Below, piece after piece: positions 9,405-18,020 of a DNA stretch of 64,000 nt. Under the pieces are notes generated by a model. That model searched no databases. It worked only from the letters and a program-made list of their open reading frames with translations, and was not told the origin of the DNA. A program made the translations under genes and the position numbers. Every line of letters begins with the position of its first letter. Position 1 is the stretch's first letter. The DNA is from Vibrio japonicus (GTDB lineage Bacteria; Pseudomonadota; Gammaproteobacteria; Enterobacterales; Vibrionaceae): positions 2,294,001 to 2,358,000 of the forward strand of contig NZ_CP102096.1 in assembly GCF_024582835.1 (NCBI RefSeq), given 5' to 3'.

Positions 9405-10817
9405 ATGATCAAATTCGGAACAGGTGGCTGGCGTGCTTTCATTGGCGAAGAGTTCACCAAAGACAACGTGCGCCTTGTGGCTCAAGCTGTCGCGAACATC
9501 ATCAACGCGGAACAAGTGGCTGAGAAAGGGTTTGTCATCGGTTACGACCGACGCTTTTTATCTGACAAAGCCGGTCGCTGGTTTGCGGAAGTACTGGCAG
9601 CGAATGGCGTAACAGTCAGCTTTATTGATAAGTTTGTTCCCACCCCTATCGTAATGTTCAAAGCAAAAGAGATGGGATGTGCCTACTCAGCGTGTATTAC
9701 AGCATCGCATAACCCAGCCGATTACAACGGTGTGAAAGTCTTCATCGAAGGCGGTCGAGACGCTGATGAAGTGATCACGCAAAAGATCGAAGATCAAATC
9801 GCGGTTCTGAGCGCCAATCAAGTAAAAAGCGTGGACTTTGAACAAGCAGTAGAAGACAAGCTGATCGATGTGATTAACCCGATGAACGAGTTTGTTGACT
9901 CAATCATCGACTTTATCGATATTGAAGCGATTAAAAAAGCCAACCTGCGTGTGCTGATTGACCCTATGTTTGGCGTGGCGAAAAACGCACTACAAACAGT
10001 ATTGATCAACGGCCGTTGTGATGTGGATGTGATCAACGACGGTAAAAACCCAGACTTTGGTGGTTTGATGCCTTCACCAAGCGCGGCGACCCTGTATCGC
10101 TTAATGCACTTGGTGGCGGAGCAAGGCTATGATATCGGCATCGGTACCGACGGTGACGCCGACCGACTCGGCATTATCGACGAGAAAGGTCACTTTATTC
10201 ACCCAAACGAAGTGCTGATCCTTCTGTACTACTACCTGCTGGAATACAAAGGCTGGACAGGCTCGGTGGTACGTAACATTGCGACGACCCACTTGCTGGA
10301 TAAGATCGCGGCAGACCATGGCGAGAAGTGCTTTGAAGTGCCTGTAGGCTTTAAACACATCAGCTCGCAGATGGAAGCTGACGACTCATTGATCGGTGGT
10401 GAAAGTTCTGGTGGTTTAACGATTCGTGGCCACATCAAAGGCAAAGATGGGGTATTCGCCTCAAGTCTATTGGTTGAAATGATTTCAGTAACCGGTAAAA
10501 AACTGTCTGAGTTGCTCGACGAAATCTACGCCAAATACGGCTACGCCTACATGGCGGAAGGTGACTGCAAGTTCAAACCGACGCAGAAAGAGATCCTACA
10601 CAACCGCATCTACATTGAGAAACAATTGCCTAACTTCGAGTTTGAAATTGAAAAAGTCAGCTACGAAGACGGAGCGAAAGTGTATTTCAAAAATGGAGGC
10701 TGGATCATCGCTCGATTCTCGGGAACCGAACCATTGCTACGTATCTTTGCAGAAATGGCAGACAAAGAGACAGCTGAACACGTGGTACAGCAGTTTAAAG
10801 ACTTTTTACAGCTTTAA
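9405..10817 (+). CDS. Phosphohexomutase (phosphoglucomutase/phosphomannomutase family)
   Basis: A 470-residue alpha-D-phosphohexomutase. The phosphoserine loop TASHNPADYNG has its serine at about residue 101, the metal-binding loop is GTDGDADR, the sugar-binding loop is GGESSGG, and the phosphate-binding RFSGTEPLLR is near the C-terminus. In this operon it should convert GlcNAc-1-phosphate made by the phosphorylase into GlcNAc-6-phosphate, the nagA substrate; that role is inferred from position. ATG 9405 is preferred over ATG 9399 because AAGGA (9392-9396) is eight bases from the former but only two from the latter. It is the last gene of the operon. Confidence 0.88.
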   Translation: MIKFGTGGWRAFIGEEFTKDNVRLVAQAVANIINAEQVAEKGFVIGYDRRFLSDKAGRWFAEVLAANGVTVSFIDKFVPTPIVMFKAKEMGCAYSACITASHNPADYNGVKVFIEGGRDADEVITQKIEDQIAVLSANQVKSVDFEQAVEDKLIDVINPMNEFVDSIIDFIDIEAIKKANLRVLIDPMFGVAKNALQTVLINGRCDVDVINDGKNPDFGGLMPSPSAATLYRLMHLVAEQGYDIGIGTDGDADRLGIIDEKGHFIHPNEVLILLYYYLLEYKGWTGSVVRNIATTHLLDKIAADHGEKCFEVPVGFKHISSQMEADDSLIGGESSGGLTIRGHIKGKDGVFASSLLVEMISVTGKKLSELLDEIYAKYGYAYMAEGDCKFKPTQKEILHNRIYIEKQLPNFEFEIEKVSYEDGAKVYFKNGGWIIARFSGTEPLLRIFAEMADKETAEHVVQQFKDFLQL

Positions 10818-10851
10818 TAGCACGTGTACGATGGTTAGATCCCATAATACA

Positions 10852-10869
10852 AAAGCCCAGCACGCTGCT
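10852..10869 (+). terminator. Left half of a bidirectional terminator split by the insertion sequence
   Basis: AAAGCCCAGCA (10852-10862), then CGC and TGCT, is what remains on the left. Joining base 10869 to 12258 restores an 11-pair stem, AAAGCCCAGCA with TGCTGGGCTTT around CGC, followed by TTTGTCTTT. That would terminate both the chitobiose operon (+) and fbpABC (-). In the present sequence the stem cannot form locally. Confidence 0.75.
10859..10869 (+). repeat. Left target-site duplication of the IS4-family element
   Basis: AGCACGCTGCT here is repeated in direct orientation at 12247-12257. Depending on how the inverted-repeat edge is drawn, the duplication is 9 to 11 bp, in the range for IS4-family elements. 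Confidence 0.8.
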
Positions 10870-10876
10870 TAATGCC

Positions 10877-10894
10877 ACTCGCTTAAGAGCGAGT
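10877..10894. terminator. Hairpin at the 3' end of the transposase gene
   Basis: ACTCGCT (10877-10883) and AGCGAGT (10888-10894) form a seven-pair stem with loop TAAG that overlaps the transposase stop. It lacks a T run and may insulate the IS from readthrough of the chitobiose operon. Confidence 0.5.
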
Positions 10895-12166
10895 AGCATG
10901 TTTATTAGGATATCGGGCTGGCTTTTTCAAAACCGCTCGGGGATAGGGTTTCCGGTTTCGTTTTTTTGGGAGAATAAGCCGTTTCCCACTATCCCTGAGT
11001 ATCTTTAAGTTTTTTGGTATCGCTCCTGGGCTTCTCGTATCGCTCGCCCAAATCATTTCATCCATAATTAAAAACAAGGCATTAATGAAGCTGATCCGCA
11101 GAGGTTCTACTTTGTGTTGCTTAGCCATCTCTGCCATTTCCAACCTCACAATGTTGTAGCTGATTAATATCCCCCATAGCTCCTGATATACCCCGACTTT
11201 TTTCTTACTTCGTAATGTTGGCTTGTTCTGCAACTGATACTGCTTGAGTTCACCGTAACTGCGTTCTATTTCCCAACGCTTCCAATACACTTTAACTAGA
11301 GCATCAAACGGATAGCGCTCAGGGCATAAGCAAGAAGTAATAAAGCCTTTGATTTCACCTTTAGGTGTTGGGATAAGAATCAGGCGAGCTTGTGGTGATA
11401 CAGGCATATCAATGAGATGATCATGTTCAGTGTAGCTATCAACGATTTCATAACGCATTTTAGCTTTGATTGGTGTTAACCAATGGCTGTTACTGCTAGC
11501 GCCACGCCAACTGGTAAATAGCTCTGCAGAAGTGAACCCTCTATCAAAGAGTGTTAATGAGTCATCAGGAGCGGAACCCACAAGTTGTTGAGCGTAGGAG
11601 ATTTCACTATTTGTTACTGGCCCAAAAGCAGCGTCAGATAAAAGATGACTACGTGTTGACATTAATGTTACAGCTAGCACACTCGGGAATGATGCTCCTT
11701 TTTGAGCAAAGCCAAAGTGCTGATTTTCTGCTGTATTATGAGTTTTGAAATATGTGCCATCGACACTAAGAATCTTCAAGCCACAAACTTCGTCAAACTC
11801 TGATTGTTGCTCCCACTGTTGAGCTGTAGTTTTAAACAAATAACGTATCGGTTTATCTCCAAGGCGTTCTTTCCCTTTGATAATACTACTAGTTGCCATA
11901 GGCGTAAGTTCCCCCTCTACATCAGGGAATGCTAACTCCAGTTTATCGCAAACATCTTGAATGGAACGATTACGTTGAAGCCCAATACCGAGTACTAACC
12001 AAACAGCTTGTTCAGCGGGTAGACGACGTTTTCTGAGCGATACTCGCCCAGTTTGTTGAACAGCTTCTTCAACCCATTCCAAAGGAATATGTTTATTAAA
12101 AACATCGATTGGACGTTCGTGGCAAAACTCTGCGGTAACCTGTAACTCTTTTGAAAACTCAGACAT
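10883..12166 (-). CDS. IS4-family transposase (DDE)
   Basis: A 427-residue transposase. The DDE catalytic residues are visible: Asp136 in SVDGTYF, Asp208 in LFDRGF, and Glu301 in the YREK signature Y294-x2-R297-x3-E301-x6-K308 (YWKRWEIERSYGELK), the hallmark of the IS4 family. An N-terminal domain with LRKRRLPAEQAVWLVLG is a conserved N3-type region. The frame is intact and the length is normal for the family, so the element may be active. It is transcribed towards the chitobiose operon; readthrough from that operon would be antisense to it. Confidence 0.92.
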   Translation of the reverse strand: MSEFSKELQVTAEFCHERPIDVFNKHIPLEWVEEAVQQTGRVSLRKRRLPAEQAVWLVLGIGLQRNRSIQDVCDKLELAFPDVEGELTPMATSSIIKGKERLGDKPIRYLFKTTAQQWEQQSEFDEVCGLKILSVDGTYFKTHNTAENQHFGFAQKGASFPSVLAVTLMSTRSHLLSDAAFGPVTNSEISYAQQLVGSAPDDSLTLFDRGFTSAELFTSWRGASSNSHWLTPIKAKMRYEIVDSYTEHDHLIDMPVSPQARLILIPTPKGEIKGFITSCLCPERYPFDALVKVYWKRWEIERSYGELKQYQLQNKPTLRSKKKVGVYQELWGILISYNIVRLEMAEMAKQHKVEPLRISFINALFLIMDEMIWASDTRSPGAIPKNLKILRDSGKRLILPKKRNRKPYPRAVLKKPARYPNKHATRS

Positions 12167-12170
12167 AAAA

Positions 12171-12200
12171 AATCGGCCGTAACTTACGTTACGACCGATT
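12171..12200. other. Hairpin upstream of the transposase start
   Basis: AATCGGCCGTAAC (12171-12183) and GTTACGACCGATT (12188-12200) pair with one mismatch around TTAC, immediately upstream of the transposase ATG. Such inside-end hairpins commonly reduce transposase translation from external transcripts. A second stem, GATCGTT/AACGATC, lies at 12216-12239. Confidence 0.55.
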
Positions 12201-12246
12201 ATGGAGCCTCTGTAGGATCGTTCAAGTAGCTAAACGATCGGCATTA

Positions 12247-12257
12247 AGCACGCTGCT
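12247..12257 (+). repeat. Right target-site duplication of the IS4-family element
   Basis: AGCACGCTGCT, identical to 10859-10869 and in the same orientation. It is directly followed by GGGCTTTGTCTTT, the right arm and T-rich tail of the interrupted terminator. Confidence 0.8.
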
Positions 12258-12298
12258 GGGCTTTGTCTTTATTTACCTATGTAAAAAGCACGTCTCTT

Positions 12299-13330
12299 TT
12301 AGAATGCCAATACGCCCTGCGTATCCACTTTCACCGATACAGTCTGGCCAATAGCCAGTGGCTCCGAAGAACTTGCTAACAGTCGACTTCCACCCGCATC
12401 GATCACATAGCGGCAATGGTCACCCATAAATTGCTGCTCAAGTACCGTAACGCTACTCTCTTCTGTTGCCACGATTTGAACATGTTGTGGACGAAGTAGC
12501 AATTCACAGATACCTTCAAGTTCAATGTTCTGCTGTGCCTGAGCTTCGACGACACCTAACTCGGTAGCAAACTCGAATTCAGAAATACGCTTGGCTGCTA
12601 AATAGCTGCCGCCACCTAAGAAGTCCGCCACAAACTTACTCGAAGGCTTGTAATACAGGTCACCAGCTGTCCCATATTGCTCTATTACGCCGTGGTTCAT
12701 CACTGCCATTTTATCTGCAAACGCAAACGCTTCTTCTCTGCTGTGCGTAACAAAAATCGCCGTGACACCCTGCTTCTTGAATATTTTACGGATTTCGCTG
12801 ATCAGCTCATGACGTACTTGTGTATCTATATTGGAGAAAGGCTCATCGAGTAGAAGTAAGTCTGGCTTATAAGCCAAAGAACGCGCAATCGCCACACGTT
12901 GCTGTTGACCACCAGATAATTGATGAGGGTAACGCTCACTAAAATCTTGTAAATGCACAAGTTCCAGCATTTCAGTTACTTTACTGTTCTTCTCTTTCGC
13001 ACTGCAGTCTTTTAAGCCAAACGCAACATTTTGCGCAACCGTCAAATGCGGAAAGAGCGCATAATCTTGAAAGATCATACCAATGTTGCGCTGCTCTGGC
13101 GGCATCCAGTTCTCACCATCATCAATGGTCACGCAGTTTAAACTCATCGTCCCTGAGCTAAGCGGTAACAATCCGGCGATGGCTTTGAGCAGCGTCGTTT
13201 TTCCGCAGCCACTGGCACCAAGCAAACAAACTATCTCGCCATGCTCCACCTCTAATGATAACGACTCCAATACTGTCGTCTTTTCATCGTACTTACAGGT
13301 CAAATCTTGAATCGAAAGTGCGCAGCTCAT
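12299..13330 (-). CDS. fbpC: Ferric iron ABC transporter ATP-binding protein
   Basis: A 343-residue ATPase of the FbpC/iron-spermidine class. Walker A GASGCGKTT is at residues 38-46, the signature LSGGQQQR and Walker B LLLLDEPFSNID follow, then a C-terminal regulatory TOBE-like domain containing LLRPQHVQI. It powers import of ferric iron through FbpB. Its ATG shares one base with the fbpB stop (TGATG at 13328-13332), so the two are translationally coupled. It is the last gene of fbpABC; the terminator that would have followed it is the one split by the IS. Confidence 0.92.
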   Translation of the reverse strand: MSCALSIQDLTCKYDEKTTVLESLSLEVEHGEIVCLLGASGCGKTTLLKAIAGLLPLSSGTMSLNCVTIDDGENWMPPEQRNIGMIFQDYALFPHLTVAQNVAFGLKDCSAKEKNSKVTEMLELVHLQDFSERYPHQLSGGQQQRVAIARSLAYKPDLLLLDEPFSNIDTQVRHELISEIRKIFKKQGVTAIFVTHSREEAFAFADKMAVMNHGVIEQYGTAGDLYYKPSSKFVADFLGGGSYLAAKRISEFEFATELGVVEAQAQQNIELEGICELLLRPQHVQIVATEESSVTVLEQQFMGDHCRYVIDAGGSRLLASSSEPLAIGQTVSVKVDTQGVLAF

Positions 13331-14955
13331 CAGTGTGAATGCTCCAGTGAACGGTTAATCAGAACCAGTGGAATTAATCCCACCAAAACCAGCAGTACTG
13401 CAGGTAGAGCAGCCAGCTCTAAATGCTCGTCTGAGGCAAAGTTGTAAACGTAGGTCGCTAATGTTTCAAAGTTAAACGGTCGCAATAAAAGTGCAGCGTT
13501 TAACTCTTTCATTGACTCTATAAACACTAAAAGACCAGCAATTAAGGCACCACGGCGCACCAGCGGAAAGTGCACACGCCACAACATTTGGTTGGTGTTA
13601 CATCCCATAGTGCGAGATGCCATATCTAATGAAGGAGAAATTTTACCTAGGCTACTCTCGATACTACCAATCGCGACGGCAGAAAAGCGCACCACCATAG
13701 CAAAAATGATGGCAAACATTGAACCTGAGAAGATAAGCCCCGGCCTACCCCATTCCATAGCTTTCGCAATATCATTAACCAAGTGGTCCATGAATAGCAC
13801 TGGCACCATAACGCCAATAGCTAACACCGTACCAGGAACGGCATAGCCCATCGACGCCAATCGCATAAATGCCAAGCTTTGACGACCTGGACTTAAGCGT
13901 TGGCAGAAGTTCACCAGCAACGCGACAATGACACCAATGATGGCTGCGCTGATAGAAACATAAAGGCTATTCAACGCAAACTCTCTAAACTCAGTCGTCC
14001 AGCTCTGCGCGAAATACTTGTATGCATAAATAACAAGTTGACCCAACGGGAAAATAAACGCGATACAGACCAGCCCCCAGCACCAAGTCAACGCTAGCCA
14101 CTTTTTCCAACCGTTTAGTTCATAACGAAAATCTTCTCGGCTACTGAATTGGCTTTGGAACAATTTTTGTCTGCGTCGGCTAAATCGCTCTGCGCTAAGC
14201 AACAAAATAACAATAACCAACATAATGGCAGAGATCTTAGCCGCCGCGGTTAGGCTTGAATAACCTAGCCAAGTATCGTAAACCGCTGTTGTCAGCGTGT
14301 TCACAGCAAAATAACTTACCGTGCCGAAGTCACCGACGGTTTCCATTGCAACAAGTGATAAGCCTACTGCAATTGAAGGACGAGCCAATGGCATTGAGAT
14401 TCGACGGAAACTTTCCCACGGAGAACATTTTAGCAGGCGGGCAGATTGCAATAGAGAAACGTTTTGTTCCATAAACGCTGCACGTGCAAGCAAGTACACA
14501 TAAGGATAAAGAACTAAAGAGAGAACAATTGTCGCCCCTGTGAGCGTTCTGATGTCTGGGAACCAGTATTCACCTGGGCCCCAACCCGTAATATCACGCA
14601 GCAGGAGTTGTATCGGACCAGCGAAATCAAACCAGTCCGTAAAAATATATCCAACGATATAGCCTGGCATAGCCAGCGGCAGTACCAACGCCCACTGAAG
14701 AACACGCTCGCTTGGCAATCGACACATCGCCATAAACCAAGCTGAAGGGATACCAAACACCAGCGCCAGAGCCATCGTCCCGAGCACCAATGCTATCGTG
14801 TTATAGGTATAGGTAGGCAGCACAGTCGACATAAGATGTGCAAAGAGATCGTCTGTTTCACCTACTGCGGTAAAAAATATCGCTAAGATCGGTAAAACCA
14901 GTAACAAAGCCAACGCCCCACTACTGGTTTTCCATAAATAATTCTTTTCTTTCAT
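13330..14955 (-). CDS. fbpB: Ferric iron ABC transporter permease
   Basis: A 541-residue inner-membrane protein with two tandem permease halves and about 12 membrane segments, as in FbpB/SfuB-type ferric transporters. Each half carries an EAA-like loop: SARLLKCSPWESFRRISMPLARP in the first, ASRTMGCNTNQMLWRVHFPLVRR in the second; these contact the ATPase. It receives iron from FbpA. The 191-base gap from fbpA contains two hairpins that may lower its expression relative to the binding protein. Confidence 0.92.
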   Translation of the reverse strand: MKEKNYLWKTSSGALALLLVLPILAIFFTAVGETDDLFAHLMSTVLPTYTYNTIALVLGTMALALVFGIPSAWFMAMCRLPSERVLQWALVLPLAMPGYIVGYIFTDWFDFAGPIQLLLRDITGWGPGEYWFPDIRTLTGATIVLSLVLYPYVYLLARAAFMEQNVSLLQSARLLKCSPWESFRRISMPLARPSIAVGLSLVAMETVGDFGTVSYFAVNTLTTAVYDTWLGYSSLTAAAKISAIMLVIVILLLSAERFSRRRQKLFQSQFSSREDFRYELNGWKKWLALTWCWGLVCIAFIFPLGQLVIYAYKYFAQSWTTEFREFALNSLYVSISAAIIGVIVALLVNFCQRLSPGRQSLAFMRLASMGYAVPGTVLAIGVMVPVLFMDHLVNDIAKAMEWGRPGLIFSGSMFAIIFAMVVRFSAVAIGSIESSLGKISPSLDMASRTMGCNTNQMLWRVHFPLVRRGALIAGLLVFIESMKELNAALLLRPFNFETLATYVYNFASDEHLELAALPAVLLVLVGLIPLVLINRSLEHSH

Positions 14956-15057
14956 CGCCTAATTACAGCCAGGCTGAGTGAGAGATAAATGCATCTGCAA
15001 ATACATCTCATATCCTTTTAATCGTTGAGGGCTAGTTATACCCTTATAAACAAACAA

Positions 15058-15091
15058 CCTCAAGTTACCCTGACAAAAGAGCGACTTGAGG
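15058..15091. other. Inverted repeat between fbpA and fbpB
   Basis: CCTCAAGT (15058-15065) and ACTTGAGG (15084-15091), an eight-pair stem with an 18-base loop. With the hairpin at 15106-15128 it forms a tandem pair between the binding-protein and permease genes. Confidence 0.5.
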
Positions 15092-15105
15092 CTGTAAATT
15101 TATCA

Positions 15106-15128
15106 TCGGTGAGCAAACTTCTCACCGA
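15106..15128 (-). terminator. Attenuator-like hairpin after fbpA
   Basis: TCGGTGAG (15106-15113) and CTCACCGA (15121-15128) form an eight-pair stem with a seven-base loop 18 bases downstream of the fbpA stop. On the minus strand it is followed by TGATAAATTT, so termination would be partial. This fits the usual excess of binding protein over permease. Confidence 0.55.
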
Positions 15129-15146
15129 GTGATATCAAAATAACGA

Positions 15147-16160
15147 TTAAAGGTCGAACTTAACTTCGTCTAGAAGTTTGATCGCTGCTTCATGGTGATC
15201 AGCAATTGTGTCTAGAGAAATTGTATCTGCTTTAAAATCACCCCAAGAAGCGACTAGCTCAGAACGCTTAACACCTTCTTTCACTGGGTATTCGAAGTTC
15301 ACTTCTGCGTACAAAGCTTGCGCTGTGTTATCAGAGAGGAATTCCATCAGTTTAAGTGCGTTCTCTTTGTTTGGAGAGTATTTCGCCATCGCCATACCAG
15401 AAATGTTTACGTGAGTGCCCGTGGTTTTCTGGTTAGGGAAGTTGATGTATACCGCGTCTGCCCATGCTTTTTGCTCAGCATCGTTAACCATCTTACCTAG
15501 GTAGTAGCTGTTACCAAGAGAAACGTCACATAGACCTTCTTTGATCGCTTTAACTTGTGCACGGTCATTGCCTTGAGGCTTACGAGCTAGGTTAGCTTTC
15601 ACGCCTTCCAACCACTCTTTTGTTGCCGCTTCGCCTTGGTGAGCAATCAGAGAAGACACTAGTGATACATTGTATGGGTGCTTACCGCTACGAGTACAGA
15701 TTTTGCCTTTGAATTCTGGCTTCGCTAGGTCTGCATAAGTGAAATCTTCACCCAGTTTACCTACACGATCACGAGATGAGTAAACGCTACGAGTACGAGT
15801 CGTTAGTGCAAACCACTCATTTGTTGTGTCTTGGTACTGAGCTGGAATGTTCTTTTCTAGGACTGGGCTCTCAACAGGTTGAACTAGGCCTTTTTTCGTT
15901 AACTCAGCCAGACGAGCGATATCAACCGTTAGCAGAACGTCAGCAGGGCTGTACTCTCCTTCTTGAGCTAGCTTTTCTGCAATACCTTCTTTAGCAAACT
16001 TAACGTTAACTTTAATGCCAGTCTCTTTAGTGAACTCTTTAAGCATTGGTTCAACCAAAAATGGTTGGCGGTATGAGTACACATTCACTTCTTCAGCAGC
16101 CATAGCCGTTGGAGCAAGTGTTGCACAAGCTAAAGCGGAAAGAGTTAGCACTTTTTTCAT
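15147..16160 (-). CDS. fbpA: Periplasmic ferric iron-binding protein
   Basis: A 337-residue precursor. The signal peptide MKKVLTLSALACATLAPTAMA is probably cleaved after residue 21. The mature protein is a transferrin-like periplasmic binding protein; the twin tyrosines in SLGNSYYLGKM match the conserved iron-coordinating Tyr-Tyr pair of FbpA/FutA proteins, and VNVYSYRQPFL is the typical N-terminal strand. It captures ferric iron in the periplasm and delivers it to FbpBC. AAGGA precedes the ATG, and a Fur-box-like palindrome lies about 26 bases upstream of the start. Confidence 0.93.
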   Translation of the reverse strand: MKKVLTLSALACATLAPTAMAAEEVNVYSYRQPFLVEPMLKEFTKETGIKVNVKFAKEGIAEKLAQEGEYSPADVLLTVDIARLAELTKKGLVQPVESPVLEKNIPAQYQDTTNEWFALTTRTRSVYSSRDRVGKLGEDFTYADLAKPEFKGKICTRSGKHPYNVSLVSSLIAHQGEAATKEWLEGVKANLARKPQGNDRAQVKAIKEGLCDVSLGNSYYLGKMVNDAEQKAWADAVYINFPNQKTTGTHVNISGMAMAKYSPNKENALKLMEFLSDNTAQALYAEVNFEYPVKEGVKRSELVASWGDFKADTISLDTIADHHEAAIKLLDEVKFDL

Positions 16161-16185
16161 GGGTCAGTCCTTTAATTATTCGTAA

Positions 16186-16200
16186 TGATAACGTTTATCA
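16186..16200 (-). promoter_or_regulatory. Candidate Fur box upstream of fbpA
   Basis: TGATAACGTTTATCA is a perfect 6-3-6 palindrome, close to the core of the Fur consensus (GATAATGATAATCATTATC). It sits 26 to 40 bases upstream of the fbpA ATG, where a bound repressor would block transcription in iron-replete cells. The match is partial, so this is a candidate. Confidence 0.6.
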
Positions 16201-16249
16201 GTTGCGTTATTATATTCATGTCGATTCTAAAAACAATCTCCTAAATAAA

Positions 16250-16277
16250 AAAAACCTGCCTTAGTTGACAGGTTTTT
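16250..16277 (-). terminator. Intrinsic terminator of glnK-amtB
   Basis: AAAAACCTG (16250-16258) and CAGGTTTTT (16269-16277) form the stem. On the minus strand it is followed by further T residues, giving a good U tract 34 bases after the amtB stop. Confidence 0.85.
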
Positions 16278-16310
16278 GATCTCAATTTATACAATCAGTT
16301 GCATTTATGG

Positions 16311-17540
16311 TTATCTAACGGTAACAAACTCAGGGTAAGCATCAACACCACAATCGTGAACATCCATCCCTTCCATTTCTTCTTCTTCGGACACGCGGAT
16401 ACCGACGGTGAACTTCAATACGGCCCATACCACTAAACTCGCAAAGAATACCCAAGCAAAGATGACGGCAGCACCAAGTAACTGAGCACCAAAACTTGCA
16501 TCACCGTTGCTTAATGGAACAACCATCAGACCGAAGAAACCACAAACACCGTGTACAGAAATCGCACCCACTGGATCATCTATTTTAAGCTTGTCTAGAC
16601 CGATGATGCTAAACACCACTAATGCACCTGACACTGCACCAATTGCGACTGAGTATAGTGGCGATGGCGATAGAGGGTCAGCCGTAATGGCTACCAAGCC
16701 TGCTAATGCACCGTTAAGGATCATCGTTAGGTCAGCTTTACCCCAGGTTGTCTTACACACAAGTAATGCCGCAATCGCACCAGCTGCCGCCGCTGCATTG
16801 GTGTTCAGGAAGATTTGACCGACCGCTGTCGCGTTTTCAAAGTCAGACACCATCAGCTGAGAACCACCGTTAAAGCCGAACCAGCCAAACCATAAGATAA
16901 ACGTACCAACGGTCGCCAATGGCATATTTGAGCCTGGAATTGGGTAAATTTCACCGTTTTTACCGTATTTGCCTTTACGTGCACCCAGCAGTAATACACC
17001 CGCTAGAGCCGCTGAAGCACCTGCCATGTGTACAATACCAGAGCCTGCAAAGTCGCTGAATCCTGCTTCTGATAGGAAGCCGCCACCCCAAGTCCAGTAA
17101 CCTTCCATCGGGTAGATAAACGCCGTCAGAACCGCAGAGAAAATCAAGAATGACCACAGCTTCATACGTTCTGCCACCGCACCCGATACGACAGACATAG
17201 CCGTTGCAACAAACACCACTTGGAAGAAGAAATCAGACTCCAGCGAGTGATCTGCACCTTCACCTTGCGTACCAATCAATGCACCAAATGAAGGCAACCA
17301 ACCAGCTTCATCATTGCCTACATACATAATGTTGTAGCCGACAACCAGGTAGGTAGTACAAGCAATTGCGTATAAACAAAAGTTCTTGGTTAATATTTCG
17401 GTTGTATTTTTTGAGCGCACTAAACCAGCTTCCAGCATTGCAAAACCTGCTGCCATCCACATAACCAAAGCACCTGAAATGAGGAAGAAAAAGGTATCTA
17501 GTGCGTATCTTAGTTCTGTTACGGTTGTTGTTAGTTCCAT
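16311..17540 (-). CDS. amtB: Ammonium transporter
   Basis: A 409-residue Amt/Rh-family channel of the inner membrane with 11 expected membrane helices. The pore histidines are His171 (HMAGASAAL) and His330 (SVHGVCGFFG), and the AMLEAGLVRSKN and DDPVGAISVHG blocks are conserved. There is no cleavable signal peptide, unlike E. coli AmtB; the N-terminus MELTTTVTELRYALDTFFFL leads straight into the first helix. It lies 26 bases after glnK, whose product plugs the channel under nitrogen excess. Expression should depend on the sigma54-like promoter upstream of glnK. Confidence 0.95.
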   Translation of the reverse strand: MELTTTVTELRYALDTFFFLISGALVMWMAAGFAMLEAGLVRSKNTTEILTKNFCLYAIACTTYLVVGYNIMYVGNDEAGWLPSFGALIGTQGEGADHSLESDFFFQVVFVATAMSVVSGAVAERMKLWSFLIFSAVLTAFIYPMEGYWTWGGGFLSEAGFSDFAGSGIVHMAGASAALAGVLLLGARKGKYGKNGEIYPIPGSNMPLATVGTFILWFGWFGFNGGSQLMVSDFENATAVGQIFLNTNAAAAAGAIAALLVCKTTWGKADLTMILNGALAGLVAITADPLSPSPLYSVAIGAVSGALVVFSIIGLDKLKIDDPVGAISVHGVCGFFGLMVVPLSNGDASFGAQLLGAAVIFAWVFFASLVVWAVLKFTVGIRVSEEEEMEGMDVHDCGVDAYPEFVTVR

Positions 17541-17566
17541 TTGATCATCTCCAATCCTTCGAATTC

Positions 17567-17932
<366 letters not shown>

Positions 17933-17944
17933 TTACTCAACATA

Positions 17945-17961
17945 ATCCAAGGTGCGTGCCA
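17945..17961 (-). promoter_or_regulatory. Candidate sigma54 promoter for glnK-amtB
   Basis: Read on the minus strand this is TGGCACGCACCTTGGAT. It matches the sigma54 consensus TGGCACG-N4-TTGCA/T at every -24 base and at TTG of the -12 element, with G for C at the last invariant position. It would start transcription about 30 bases upstream of glnK. The family is classically NtrC/RpoN controlled. Confidence 0.65.
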
Positions 17962-18020
17962 TGTTTTTAAGGCATTGATAATTAACAAGTAAGACAAAAT
18001 AGAAAGTACAAAAAAAGAAA

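Larger units (their letters stand above)
10870..12246. mobile_element. IS4-family insertion sequence, about 1377 bp
   Basis: The element is bounded by short terminal inverted repeats TAATGCC (10870-10876) and GGCATTA (12240-12246), outside which lies an 11 bp direct repeat. It carries one intact transposase gene on the minus strand. Hairpins inside both ends (10877-10894, 12171-12200 and 12216-12239) probably block transcription entering from outside. The intact gene and perfect duplication suggest a recent insertion. The longer 25 bp near-inverted repeat seen at first sight is partly the two halves of a palindromic terminator, not IS sequence. Confidence 0.85.

Noticed and set aside
10852..12264. 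A 25 bp near-perfect inverted repeat at the outer ends of the IS region
   Set aside because: Three central mismatches (CGC against GCG) show that the middle part is a direct repeat. It is the target duplication inside a palindromic terminator; the true IS inverted repeat is only about 7-8 bp.
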